DNA from: Polaromonas sp. UBA5171
Lineage (GTDB): Bacteria; Pseudomonadota; Gammaproteobacteria; Burkholderiales; Burkholderiaceae_C
Assembly (NCBI GenBank): GCA_002413395.1
Contig: DHWX01000075.1
Span: forward strand, 1 to 26,416
Length of the DNA: 26,416 nucleotides
Reading direction: 5' to 3'
Of the stretch, positions 9,371 through 17,379 are shown piece after piece. The position numbers were made by a program, and so were the translations under genes. Within the stretch, counting starts at the first letter, position 1. Each line of letters starts with the position of its first letter. The notes under the pieces were generated by a model. It did no database searches, was not told the DNA's origin, and saw nothing but the letters and a program-made list of their open reading frames with translations.

Positions 9371-10216
9371 TCAGTCTTGAGGCTTGACGCGGGCTGTTGA
9401 CTCCTTGTTGGCCACTGCGGCGGGCGCGGCCGCTGGGGTTTTCCGTGCCGTCCAGCCGGACTCAAGCAGGTGAACTCCTCGCACGCGCTTGACCGCCACC
9501 AGAAAATAGATAGCTCCAAAAATCGGCCACCACCGCTCACCGGCTGAATCCATCCAGTTAAAGCGATCAAGCCACATCTGGCTTGTCAGCGCCGGACGGT
9601 AACAGCCAAAGCGCCCGGACTCGACTTCAAAGTTGAGCAACCTAAGCCAGTCACGAAGACGCCAGTAACCAATAAAGTCACCAGTCCGGGGGAAAAAAAA
9701 GTCGTCATATCCCCATCGCTGATAAAAGTGGCGGCGGCGCTGCCGCAAGCCCCACAAGCTGGCCGGATTAAGACCGCTGATGACCACACGCCCCTCTGGA
9801 ACCAGCACGCGCTCGACTTCGCGCAAGACGGCATGGGGATCGGCGCTAAGTTCCAGCGTATGCGGCAACACCACCAGGTCAAGACTGTTTTCTGGAAACG
9901 GCAGCGCACAAGGATCGGTGACCAAAGCAGCACGCTGGGGTCTCACGGTGTCCATATCACCTGAGTCATTCGCGTCGGAAACCAATTTGCGCGAGAATGG
10001 CTGATCCGGTTCATCGGGTACCGATGACAGGGCGAGCCATCGGTGCGGCATGCGGTTGGCTTGCAGGGCATCCAGCTCGGGCAAGCCCAGTTGCAAGGCA
10101 TGGTAGCCAAAGATATTGCTCACCGCCGCGTCTAAGCGGGCGCGCTCCCAGCCCAGCAAATAGACCCCTGGCGGCGTGTTTAACCAGTCTGTCAAACCTA
10201 TAATTTTCCAGTTCAT
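9371..10216 (-). CDS. YafS-like class I SAM-dependent methyltransferase (type 11 domain)
   Basis: The product is about 281 residues. The central part carries later methyltransferase motifs: DPCALPFPENSLDLVVLPHTLE (motif II and following) and the RVLVPEGRVVISGLNP strand-turn (motif III). The usual N-terminal glycine-rich GxGxG SAM loop is not recognisable, so cofactor binding may be altered. A hydrophobic patch near residue 240 (WWPIFGAIYFLVAV) may contact the membrane. The position between rnhA and gloB matches E. coli yafS, which supports the family call; the substrate is unknown. The ATG at 10216 is preferred; a GTG at 10225 is also in frame. Either start lies within about 13 bases of the divergent gloB start, so the two genes' initiation regions overlap. 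Confidence 0.8.
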   Translation of the reverse strand: MNWKIIGLTDWLNTPPGVYLLGWERARLDAAVSNIFGYHALQLGLPELDALQANRMPHRWLALSSVPDEPDQPFSRKLVSDANDSGDMDTVRPQRAALVTDPCALPFPENSLDLVVLPHTLELSADPHAVLREVERVLVPEGRVVISGLNPASLWGLRQRRRHFYQRWGYDDFFFPRTGDFIGYWRLRDWLRLLNFEVESGRFGCYRPALTSQMWLDRFNWMDSAGERWWPIFGAIYFLVAVKRVRGVHLLESGWTARKTPAAAPAAVANKESTARVKPQD

Positions 10217-10228
10217 CGAGAGCACTGC

Positions 10229-11011
10229 ATGTATTTGATTCCCATTCCTGCTTTTGCCGACAACTACCTCTGGTTATTACACGACGGCAAGCGCGCCCTG
10301 GTTGTGGACCCCGGAGATGCCGAGCCGGTCATTCGCTTTCTGGTGCAACACGCGTTGCAACTGGAGTCGATTCTAGTCACGCACCACCATGCAGACCACA
10401 CGGGCGGTGTGGATGCACTGCGCCAAACCTTCAACGCCAAAGTCTTTGGCCCGGCCACCGAGCGTATCCCGCAGCCGTTCACACCGTTGCGGAGTGGTGA
10501 CACAGCACACGCCTTGGGGATGAATTTTCAGGTTCTGGATGTACCCGGTCACACGGCAGGCCATATCGCTTTTTACGCGCCTGCATGCAAGATTGAGGGG
10601 GCCAGTAAACCGCTGCTGTTTTGCGGAGACACCCTTTTTTCAGGCGGCTGCGGTCGGCTGTTTGAAGGCACGTCAACGCAAATGCTGGCCTCGCTCGAAA
10701 AGCTGGCAGCCCTGCCCGGCAACACGATGGTATGCTGCGCCCATGAATACACACTGAGCAACCTGCGCTTTGCACTGGCCGTCGAGCCCGACAACGCCGA
10801 CCTGGCGGCCTACCAGGCGCGTTGTACGAGCCTGCGCGAGGCAGGTGTACCTACTCTGCCAACCTCAATCGCCCAGGAGCTGTTGATCAACCCCTTTCTA
10901 CGAACCCGGCAAGCCACTATCATGGCAGCGGCCCGCCGCTTTGATGCATCGGCCCATGACGACAGCTCCGTATTTGCCGCCATCAGGCAATGGAAAAACA
11001 AATTTCAATGA
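10229..11011 (+). CDS. gloB: Hydroxyacylglutathione hydrolase (glyoxalase II)
   Basis: A metallo-beta-lactamase-fold enzyme that hydrolyses S-D-lactoylglutathione to D-lactate and glutathione, finishing methylglyoxal detoxification in the cytoplasm. The product is 260 residues, the usual size. The dinuclear metal motif HxHxDH is at H52, H54, D56 and H57 (THHHADHTGG). Further ligands are seen in VPGHTAGH, FCGDTLFSGGCGRLFEG and CAHEYTLSNLRFA. The C-terminal substrate-binding domain (NPFLRTRQ) is complete. A GAGAG ribosome site lies shortly before the ATG. The stop overlaps the start of mltD by four bases (ATGA), so the two are translationally coupled. Confidence 0.97.
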   Translation: MYLIPIPAFADNYLWLLHDGKRALVVDPGDAEPVIRFLVQHALQLESILVTHHHADHTGGVDALRQTFNAKVFGPATERIPQPFTPLRSGDTAHALGMNFQVLDVPGHTAGHIAFYAPACKIEGASKPLLFCGDTLFSGGCGRLFEGTSTQMLASLEKLAALPGNTMVCCAHEYTLSNLRFALAVEPDNADLAAYQARCTSLREAGVPTLPTSIAQELLINPFLRTRQATIMAAARRFDASAHDDSSVFAAIRQWKNKFQ

Positions 11012-12531
11012 CTCCTCACGACCAAACTGCTGCAGCCTCCTGCTCTTTCAGGGTACGCCTTGTTTCGCTTGCACTGCTCCTTGTCATGACCCTGCTGGCG
11101 GGCTGTGCCACCCCAACCGGCATGCCTGGGGACCCGGTCCTCACAACGGGATCAGCTTCCAGCCCCGCGCCCCTGATACCCAGTGGTCCACTGCAAGCGA
11201 TCACACCAGGCAAGGTCGGTTCGCGCCAGATTGCTTCCACCGAGCCACCCAGGGAATTGTGGGACCGGATTCGCCGTGGCTTCGCCATGCCCGACTTGCA
11301 AAATGAATTGGTCACGGAACGCGAGCAGTGGTATGCAAGCCGACCGGACTATATGCAGCGCATGACCGAGCGATCAAGCAAATACCTGTTTCATATTGTT
11401 GAAGAGCTTGAACGTCGGCAGATGCCCACAGAACTAGCCCTGCTGCCCTTTATCGAAAGCGCCTTCAACCCACAGGCGGTTTCCAGCGCCAAGGCAGCCG
11501 GCATGTGGCAATTCATGCCGGCTACCGGCAAATTCTTCGCACTGAAGCAAAACATGTTTCGCGATGACCGCCGCGACGTATTGGCCTCCACTCGGGCAGC
11601 ACTGGACTACCTGCAAAAACTCTATGGCATGTTTGGTGACTGGCACTTGGCACTGGCCGCCTACAACTGGGGTGAAGGCAACGTGAGCCGTGCTATCGCC
11701 AAGAACCAGAAAGCGGGACTGGGCACCGGTTACAACGACCTCGACATGCCTGCGGAAACCCGGCTTTATGTGCCCAAGCTGCAAGCGGTGAAAAACATCG
11801 TTGCCAATCCACAGGCTTTTGGCACCGAACTGCCACTGATCGAAAACCACCCTTACTTCCAGCAGGTGCTGATCACGCGCGACATTGATGTGGCGCTGGC
11901 GGCAAAGCTGGCTGACGTGACGATTGAAGATTTCAAGGCGCTCAACCCTTCTATCCACCGTCCCGTCATCATCGCTGCGGGGACGCCGCAAATTCTGCTG
12001 CCATGGGATACCGCCAAGATATTTCAGCGAAATTTTGACGCCTACAGCCAGGGACAATACGCCAGTTGGACCGCCTGGACCATGCCCAGCACCATGAGCG
12101 TCGCCCAAGCCGCTCGGAAAATTGGCATGAGCGAGGCCGACCTGCGCGGTGTGAACAACATACCGCCGCGCATGCTCATCAAGGTCGGCTCCACGCTGCT
12201 GGTACCACGCTCGGCCAAGGAGGAAAACGACGTGACCAGCCATGTGGCTGACACCGCCCAAGTGTCATTGGCTCCGGAAATCGTCACGCGGCGCACGACG
12301 GTGAAGGCCCGTAAGGGTGAATCAGTGGCGACCATCGCCAAGCGCTATCACTTGAGCGCTTCCAGCGTGGCCGAGTGGAACAACGTCAGCGCCTCCTCCG
12401 CGTTCAAACTGGGGCATCAGGTGGTTGTTTTTTTACCGGTTAAATCCCGCATTTCCACATCAGGCCACGGGGCCGTCAAGTCCGTCAGACGCAACAGCAA
12501 ACACATTGTGAAATCGAAGAAGCGCCGATAA
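11008..12531 (+). CDS. mltD: Membrane-bound lytic murein transglycosylase D with LysM repeats
   Basis: A lipoprotein that cleaves peptidoglycan glycan strands, forming 1,6-anhydro ends. The product is 507 residues. A signal peptide ends in the lipobox LLAGC, with the lipidated Cys at residue 33, so it should sit on the outer-membrane inner leaflet. The SLT domain (about 115-260) shows the catalytic Glu150 in FIESAFNP, then SAKAAGMWQFMPATGK and AYNWGEGNVSRAI. After it come a LysM-like segment (about 285-335), a LysM at about 360-405 and a final LysM (TVKARKGESVATIAKRY onward). The C-terminus is strongly basic (RRNSKHIVKSKKRR). The ATG at 11008 overlaps the gloB stop; an earlier ATG at 10990 would lengthen the overlap. 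The gloB-mltD pair is also conserved in E. coli. Confidence 0.95.
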   Translation: MTPHDQTAAASCSFRVRLVSLALLLVMTLLAGCATPTGMPGDPVLTTGSASSPAPLIPSGPLQAITPGKVGSRQIASTEPPRELWDRIRRGFAMPDLQNELVTEREQWYASRPDYMQRMTERSSKYLFHIVEELERRQMPTELALLPFIESAFNPQAVSSAKAAGMWQFMPATGKFFALKQNMFRDDRRDVLASTRAALDYLQKLYGMFGDWHLALAAYNWGEGNVSRAIAKNQKAGLGTGYNDLDMPAETRLYVPKLQAVKNIVANPQAFGTELPLIENHPYFQQVLITRDIDVALAAKLADVTIEDFKALNPSIHRPVIIAAGTPQILLPWDTAKIFQRNFDAYSQGQYASWTAWTMPSTMSVAQAARKIGMSEADLRGVNNIPPRMLIKVGSTLLVPRSAKEENDVTSHVADTAQVSLAPEIVTRRTTVKARKGESVATIAKRYHLSASSVAEWNNVSASSAFKLGHQVVVFLPVKSRISTSGHGAVKSVRRNSKHIVKSKKRR

Positions 12532-12552
12532 CCGACTCGGGCCAAGCCTGAT

Positions 12553-12705
12553 TTACAGCCGAAACGATCCCGTTCCAAACAGGCCAATCAAACCAATGAC
12601 AATCAGGTAGAGCGCGACGATGTAGTTCAGCAGGCGAGGGATGAGCAGGATAAGAATGCCCGCGATCAGGGAGACAACAGGAGTGATATTGTGTGAAAGA
12701 TTCAT
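12553..12705 (-). CDS. DUF3096 family small membrane protein
   Basis: A 50-residue frame, starting MNLSHNITPVVSL, is almost entirely hydrophobic, with two close transmembrane segments (about residues 8-22 and 28-43) separated by the short polar turn PRLLNY and ending GTGSFRL. The pattern of an N-terminal NITP, ILILLIPRLLNYIVA and a terminal GLFG matches my memory of DUF3096, a small proteobacterial inner-membrane family without known function. An AAGGA ribosome site lies eight bases before the ATG. It stands alone, convergent with mltD, with about 170 bases upstream before the ABC transporter permease end. Given its size, function cannot be inferred. Confidence 0.8.
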   Translation of the reverse strand: MNLSHNITPVVSLIAGILILLIPRLLNYIVALYLIVIGLIGLFGTGSFRL

Positions 12706-12875
12706 GATGTTTTCCTTGTATGGACAGCCAGCTGACCGCCGTCTCGATGAAGTACCGAGGCCATCGCAGAGATCGGACTCTTGACTTTACGCAGCAGCAC
12801 AAGATACGGCTGTAGGACGACAGGAAGAGTTGTGAAAAAGCTGACTGGCCGAAAATACTACTTGAGACGTCTGGT

Positions 12876-13715
12876 CTAAAGCTTTTCAGTCTCGCCGGTA
12901 CGCGGCTGCCACTTCATGAGGCGCTTTTCCAGCTTGCCAACGATGCCGTCAAGCAGCAACGCAAACGCCGTGAGAACCACGATACCGGCAAACACCGTGT
13001 TCACGTCAAAGGTGCCTTCAGCCTGCAAAATGAGGTAGCCTACCCCGCGTGCCGAGCCCAGGTATTCGCCCACCACGGCCCCAACAAACGCCAGCCCCAC
13101 CGAGGTGTGCAGGCTGGAGAATACCCAGCTGGTCGCACTTGGCAGATAGACGGTGCGCAGCAGCTGCCGCTGGTTGGCGCCCAGCATGCGGGCGTTGGCC
13201 AGCACCACCGGGCTGACTTCTTTCACCCCCTGGTACACATTGAAAAAAACGATGAAAAAGACCAGCGTCACGGCCAGAGCGACCTTGCTCCAGATGCCCA
13301 AACCAAACCACAGCGCAAAGATCGGCGCCAGAATCACGCGGGGCATGGAGTTGGCGGCCTTGATGTAGGGGTCGAGGATGGCGCTCGCTGTGGGGGCCAA
13401 TGCCAGCCACAGGCCGCAACCCAGTCCCAGCACCGTGCCAATCCCGAAGGCCAGCACGGTTTCCAGCAGAGTGGTGCCAAGGTGAAGGTATATGTCGGCA
13501 TTGCCCGGAAGGCCGTCAGGAAAGAGGCGACTCGCGCCAAAGCCGAAGGGCATGAACCAGCTCCAGACGCGGCCGGCCACGTTGATCGGTTCGCCCATGA
13601 AAAAAGCGATTTGCTGGTCTCGCGAGGCCAAGTGCCAGCCTGCCAGCATGAGAACCAGCAAAGCCAGTTGCCAGAAACGCAAATTGTTTTTTGAAGGTTT
13701 GATCAGTCGCCACAT
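12876..13715 (-). CDS. ABC transporter permease, SsuC/TauC type
   Basis: The inner-membrane channel subunit of the three-gene importer. The product is 279 residues with about six hydrophobic segments. The cytoplasmic coupling motif of binding-protein-dependent permeases is visible around residues 175-205 (ANARMLGANQRQLLRTVYLPSA), the EAA-loop that docks onto the ATPase. Sequence character places it in the BPD_transp_1 group with aliphatic-sulfonate, taurine, nitrate and thiamine-precursor permeases. Its ATG follows the ATPase stop by a single base (TGATATG), so the two are translationally coupled. It is the last gene of the operon. The substrate cannot be assigned from this subunit. Confidence 0.9.
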   Translation of the reverse strand: MWRLIKPSKNNLRFWQLALLVLMLAGWHLASRDQQIAFFMGEPINVAGRVWSWFMPFGFGASRLFPDGLPGNADIYLHLGTTLLETVLAFGIGTVLGLGCGLWLALAPTASAILDPYIKAANSMPRVILAPIFALWFGLGIWSKVALAVTLVFFIVFFNVYQGVKEVSPVVLANARMLGANQRQLLRTVYLPSATSWVFSSLHTSVGLAFVGAVVGEYLGSARGVGYLILQAEGTFDVNTVFAGIVVLTAFALLLDGIVGKLEKRLMKWQPRTGETEKL

Positions 13716-13716
13716 A

Positions 13717-14556
13717 TCAGGCAGCTTTCTTTAATTGCTGCGCATAGCCCTTGAGCACTTCGTCGCGCAGCACGTTCCATATCTGCGTGTGCAGCGCCTC
13801 AAAGCGCGGCTGATTGCGAGCCTCGGCCACATCGCGGGGGCGTGGCAAGTCAATGACGAATTCCCCGATGGGGTGCGTCCCCGGGCCGGCCGAGAGCACG
13901 ACCACGCGGTCACTCATGGCAATCGCTTCGTCCAGATCGTGCGTGATGAACAGCACCGCTTTCTTTTTAGCTGCCCACAAGTCCAGCACTTCATTTTCCA
14001 TGAGCTGGCGGGTCTGGATATCCAGCGCGCTGAAAGGCTCGTCCATCAGGATGATGCCGGGGTCCAGCGCCAGGACTTGCGCCAACGCCGTGCGCTTGCG
14101 CATGCCGCCCGAAAGCTGGTGCGGGTAACGATCACCGAACTCGCCCAGGCCCACACGCTCCAGCCAGACTTGTCCCTGAGCGCGGGCTTCGGTATCGGGG
14201 ATGCCGCGGTATTGCAGGCCCATCATGACGTTGTCCAAAGCGCTGCGCCAAGGCATCAGCGCGTCACTCTGGAACATGTAGCCTGCGCGTGTGTTAATAC
14301 CGTGCAGCGGCTCGCCGAACACCCTCACCTCACCCAAGGAAGGCTCCAGCAGACCGGCGCCAATATTGAGCAGCGTGGACTTGCCGCAACCCGTGGGGCC
14401 GACTACCGATACAAACTCGCCAGCGTTGATGCGTAGCGTGGTGTTGCTGACGGCAGTGTAGCGCTGGCCCGCATCATCCCGCGACCGGAAGGTGCAGGTG
14501 ATATCGAGCAACTCAAGGGCGTAATCGTTGTGATTATGATTGATGACTTCTGGCAT
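13717..14556 (-). CDS. ABC transporter ATP-binding protein, SsuB/TauB type
   Basis: Hydrolyses ATP on the cytoplasmic face to power the importer. The product is 279 residues. Walker A is GPTGCGKST (53-61), the Q-loop glutamine is Q96, the signature is LSGGM (148-152), Walker B is IILMDE (168-173) with the D-loop SALD, and the switch histidine is H206 (FITHDLDEA). The GMRKR sequence following the signature (GGMRKRTALAQ) is typical of the nitrate/sulfonate/taurine subgroup. It lies 78 bases after the binding-protein gene and one base before the permease start. The N-terminal His/Asn-rich stretch (NHNHND) is unusual but not part of the fold. Confidence 0.93.
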   Translation of the reverse strand: MPEVINHNHNDYALELLDITCTFRSRDDAGQRYTAVSNTTLRINAGEFVSVVGPTGCGKSTLLNIGAGLLEPSLGEVRVFGEPLHGINTRAGYMFQSDALMPWRSALDNVMMGLQYRGIPDTEARAQGQVWLERVGLGEFGDRYPHQLSGGMRKRTALAQVLALDPGIILMDEPFSALDIQTRQLMENEVLDLWAAKKKAVLFITHDLDEAIAMSDRVVVLSAGPGTHPIGEFVIDLPRPRDVAEARNQPRFEALHTQIWNVLRDEVLKGYAQQLKKAA

Positions 14557-14581
14557 GGCGGGAGCTTACAGCAAGCCGCCG

Positions 14582-14599
14582 GCCCCGCAGAAAGCGGGC
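14582..14599 (-). promoter_or_regulatory. Intercistronic hairpin between binding protein and ATPase genes
   Basis: Arms CCCGC and GCGGG (14584-14588 and 14594-14598) enclose AGAAA, and an outer G-C pair may extend the stem past a bulge. It sits in the 78-bp gap of the ABC operon without a U-tract. Such hairpins often shield the 3' end of the binding-protein message so that it is made in excess; that role is inferred. Confidence 0.35.
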
Positions 14600-14634
14600 A
14601 GCAGGTGCTGCGTCTGCGGTCTGTATAAAGCCGC

Positions 14635-15684
14635 TCAAGCCTTGAACCGCGCTTTCGCCCGGCGTGCAAACTCGTTGGTATAGGTTTTGGCAAGGTCGAT
14701 CTTCTCAGCCTTGATGCTTGGGTCAAAACTGGCCAATGCCTTCAAGGCCGTGCGCGCGCCATCGTCAGGAATGATGCCATCGAGCGCGATGGCCTCGCGC
14801 ACCTTGTTGAACGACGCCAGATACAACGCACGATCACCCAGCAAATAGCTCTCCGGCACGGTCTTGATGATGTCGCCAGGACCCGCGGTCTGCAGCCACT
14901 TGAGGCCGTGAACAATAGCATTGGCCAGCGCCTGGCAGGTGTTGGGGTTCTTCTGGATGAAGGCCACAGGTGCGTACAGACAGGCCGCCGGCATGGGGCC
15001 GCCAAACACATCCATCGTGCCCTTGAGCGTGCGCGTGTCACTGATGATTTTGACGTCCCCCTTTTGCTCCAGCATGGTCATGACCGGATCGATGTTGCAG
15101 ATGGCGTCAATCTGGCCCGAGCGCAGCGCGGTGAGTGCGCCGGCCGCCGTTCCAACACCAATGAAGCTCACGTCGCTGGCTTTCAGACCGCCGCGCGACA
15201 ACACCAGATTGGCCATCATATTGGTGGACGAGCCAGGTGCCGACACACCGATTTTTTTACCCTTCAGGTCAACAATCGATTTGTAATTGGGCATGTTCCT
15301 GGTGGAAACGCCCAAGGCAATTTGCGGTGCTCTGCCCTGCAACACAAAGGCTTGCAGGAACTGGTTCTTCGATTGCACATTGATGGTGTGTTCGTAGGCA
15401 CCCGAGACAACATCGGCGGACCCCCCCAGGACGGCCTGCAAAGCCCGAGAGCCACCGGAAAAGTCGCTGATTTCAACGTCCAGACCCTCTGCCTTGAAGT
15501 AGCCCAACTGCTCGGAAATTGTCAGTGGCAAATAATAAAAAGACGCTTTGCCGCCCACAGCCAAGGCAATTTTCGTTTTCTCAAGGCGGGACTGCGCACA
15601 CAGGGAGGGCAAGGCCAGCGCGGTCGCAGCCAGCGCGGCGCAGCTGGCAAAAAGGCGACGGGACACAAGGGGTTGGCGGTTCAT
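14635..15684 (-). CDS. ABC transporter substrate-binding protein (NMT1/SsuA-like)
   Basis: The periplasmic receptor of the importer. The product is 349 residues from the chosen start at 15684. That start gives a typical signal peptide: basic MNRQPLVSRRLF with a twin arginine, a hydrophobic stretch (ASCAALAATALALPSL), and a likely cleavage near CAQS. The mature part has the NMT1/THI5-like and SsuA-like layout: KIALAVGGKASFYYLPLTIS at the start, YFKAEGLDVEISDF, DLKGKKIGVSAPGSSTNMMA, and FIGVGTAAGALTALRSGQIDA. This family binds nitrate, sulfonates, taurine, aromatic sulfonates or pyrimidine precursors; the ligand is not evident. A GAGAGA ribosome site precedes the start. It is the first gene of the operon; the roughly 150-bp region upstream should hold the promoter, but I see no convincing consensus there. 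Confidence 0.9.
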   Translation of the reverse strand: MNRQPLVSRRLFASCAALAATALALPSLCAQSRLEKTKIALAVGGKASFYYLPLTISEQLGYFKAEGLDVEISDFSGGSRALQAVLGGSADVVSGAYEHTINVQSKNQFLQAFVLQGRAPQIALGVSTRNMPNYKSIVDLKGKKIGVSAPGSSTNMMANLVLSRGGLKASDVSFIGVGTAAGALTALRSGQIDAICNIDPVMTMLEQKGDVKIISDTRTLKGTMDVFGGPMPAACLYAPVAFIQKNPNTCQALANAIVHGLKWLQTAGPGDIIKTVPESYLLGDRALYLASFNKVREAIALDGIIPDDGARTALKALASFDPSIKAEKIDLAKTYTNEFARRAKARFKA

Positions 15685-15837
15685 GGCAGCGTTCTCTCTT
15701 TCTTTGGATGGTGTGAGTTTACCGATGCCAAAAAGAAACCGCATCAGGGTCATCCCGTGCGGGTTTTTACTGAACTTCCCTTTGTTACGATAGGTTACCG
15801 TCTGATAAGACACATAAACGCCCCTGTCAGCTGTCTG

Positions 15838-16251
15838 TCAGCGATAACCCAAAAAGAGAATGCCGATATTGACCAGCAACCCCAGGGTCCAAATCACCGA
15901 CCGGGCTTTGGCCAGGTCGGCGACGTACATCATGATGTAGGCGATGCGCAGCACAACATACAGCAGCGCCAGAATGTCCAGCGGAGTCTGGCTTGCCTGC
16001 AGCAGGTGAGCAATGATCACGGCCGCGAAGAAAAACGGCAATGCCTCGAAGGTATTGGCCTGCGCGGCATTGGCCCGGGCGCGCCAGTCGGTCTGCCGCG
16101 CCAGCCACGCACGCGGGTTATGGTTGTCATAGCCTCCATCGCGCCTGGGTGTGCGCATCATGCCGTATTTAGCGATGCTGGCACACACAATCGGCAACAA
16201 GACCGCGACCAAAATACACCAATAGGCCACAGTGAAGCGTGCAAACGTCAT
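15838..16251 (-). CDS. MAPEG family membrane protein
   Basis: The product is 137 residues with four hydrophobic helices, as expected for the MAPEG (membrane-associated eicosanoid and glutathione metabolism) fold. The core motif is RANAAQANTFEALPFFFAAVI (about residues 57-77), with the conserved Arg, Asn, Glu and Pro of the second helix, and a later LRIAYIMMYVADLAKARS segment. Bacterial members are poorly characterised; glutathione-linked detoxification is possible by family only. The ATG at 16251 was chosen because AAGGA lies nine bases before it; the open frame extends 12 codons further up without support. It lies 61 bases downstream of recR on the same strand, so it may be read from the dnaX operon. 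Confidence 0.87.
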   Translation of the reverse strand: MTFARFTVAYWCILVAVLLPIVCASIAKYGMMRTPRRDGGYDNHNPRAWLARQTDWRARANAAQANTFEALPFFFAAVIIAHLLQASQTPLDILALLYVVLRIAYIMMYVADLAKARSVIWTLGLLVNIGILFLGYR

Positions 16252-16312
16252 GATGAAATTCCTTGTTGGATATTTTTGCCCAGCCACGAAGCCGGCTCAT
16301 GGATTACGGCAC

Positions 16313-16939
16313 TCATCGCCGATCCACCAGCGCGTGCGCGATGGTTCCCAAATCCACATATTCGAGTTCACTGCCCACCGGCACGCCGCGTGCCAAGCGC
16401 GTCACCTGCACACCACGGCTTTTCAGTGCCTGGGCAATCACGTGCGCGGTGGCCTCCCCCTCGGCGGTGAAATTGGTCGCCAGAATGACTTCCTGCACCT
16501 CGCGCGATGCCACTGGCAACGGCTCGCCACGCTCATCCCGGGGGACCACCCGGTCAAATAGTTTTTGCAGGCCAATATCGTTGGGGCCCACACCATCGAG
16601 CGGGCTGAGCTTCCCCATGAGCACAAAGTACAGGCCCTGGTAGGCCAGCGTGCGCTCCAGGGCAGCCTGATCAGCCGGTGTTTCAACCACGCACAGCTTA
16701 CCGCGGTCACGCTGCGGGCTGGCGCAGGTGGCGCAAACCTCGCGCTCTGTCAAGGTATTGCAGAGGGTGCAGTGCCTGATACTGCTCACCGCATGCTCCA
16801 GGGCACGCGCAATCTGCAGTGCGCCGGGCTTGTCGTGCTGCAGCAGATGAAAAGCCATGCGCGCAGCCGACTTGGCACCCACGCCCGGCAAACGACGCAA
16901 GGCCTGGGTCAACCCCTCAAGCGCATTGGAATCAGCCAC
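16313..16939 (-). CDS. recR: Recombination mediator protein RecR
   Basis: Works with RecF and RecO to load RecA on gapped single-stranded DNA. The product is 208 residues. In order it shows a helix-hairpin-helix (LRRLPGVGAKSAARMAFHLL, residues 14-33), a four-cysteine zinc finger (C57, C60, C69, C72) and a Toprim domain starting near residue 80 (LCVVETPADQAALERT), then a C-terminal segment with the typical TRLARGVPVGSELEYVD. The start is a GTG at 16939 that gives the expected N-terminus; the ribosome site is weak. It follows ebfC by 39 bases in the conserved dnaX-ebfC-recR order. Confidence 0.97.
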   Translation of the reverse strand: MADSNALEGLTQALRRLPGVGAKSAARMAFHLLQHDKPGALQIARALEHAVSSIRHCTLCNTLTEREVCATCASPQRDRGKLCVVETPADQAALERTLAYQGLYFVLMGKLSPLDGVGPNDIGLQKLFDRVVPRDERGEPLPVASREVQEVILATNFTAEGEATAHVIAQALKSRGVQVTRLARGVPVGSELEYVDLGTIAHALVDRR

Positions 16940-16978
16940 AGTGATTGATCGCTGCTACGGCCTGGCTAGATGCAGATA

Positions 16979-17311
16979 TCAGAAAGGAAACTTCATGCCG
17001 CCGGGCAAGCCTGGCATGCCCTTCGTGAGCTTGCCCATTTTTTCCTCGCTGAGTTCTTCGGCCTTGCGCACGGCGGCATTGAATGCCGCCGCCACCAGGT
17101 CTTCAAGCATGTCTTTGTCATCGGCCAGCAAGCTGGGGTCGATTTCGATGCGTTTGACATCGTGTTTGCAGGTCATCGTGACTTTTACCAAACCCGCCCC
17201 TGCGTCTGCGGTGACTTCCACAAAAGCAAGCTCCTCCTGCGCCTTTTTCAGGTTGTCCTGCATCGCCTGCGCCTGTTTCATGAGGCCGGCAAGTTGTCCT
17301 TTGTTAAACAT
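16979..17311 (-). CDS. ebfC: YbaB/EbfC family nucleoid-associated protein
   Basis: A small dimeric DNA-binding protein of 110 residues. The family layout is clear: MFNKGQLAGLMKQAQAMQDNLKKAQEEL forms the first helix, followed by EVTADAGAGLVKVTMTCKHDVKRIEIDPSLL (central sheet), the LEDLVAAAFNAAVRKAEEL helix, and a glycine- and proline-rich end (GMPGLPGGMKFPF). An AAAGGAAAG ribosome site lies just before the ATG. It sits between dnaX and recR, the conserved order in many bacteria, consistent with a link to replication or recombination. The exact role in the cell is not settled for the family. Confidence 0.96.
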   Translation of the reverse strand: MFNKGQLAGLMKQAQAMQDNLKKAQEELAFVEVTADAGAGLVKVTMTCKHDVKRIEIDPSLLADDKDMLEDLVAAAFNAAVRKAEELSEEKMGKLTKGMPGLPGGMKFPF

Positions 17312-17379
17312 GCTTCTTTCCTTTAGATTTTTGATTCTGCAACTGTGTCGATCATATCGACTGGCAGCCCGGTGGACTG

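Noticed and set aside
14908..16470. Very long plus-strand open frame of over 500 codons opposite the ABC binding protein and MAPEG genes
   Set aside because: It lies antisense to two recognisable genes plus a promoter gap, is rich in Gln, His and Arg as expected for an antisense frame of high-GC genes, and has no recognisable domain.
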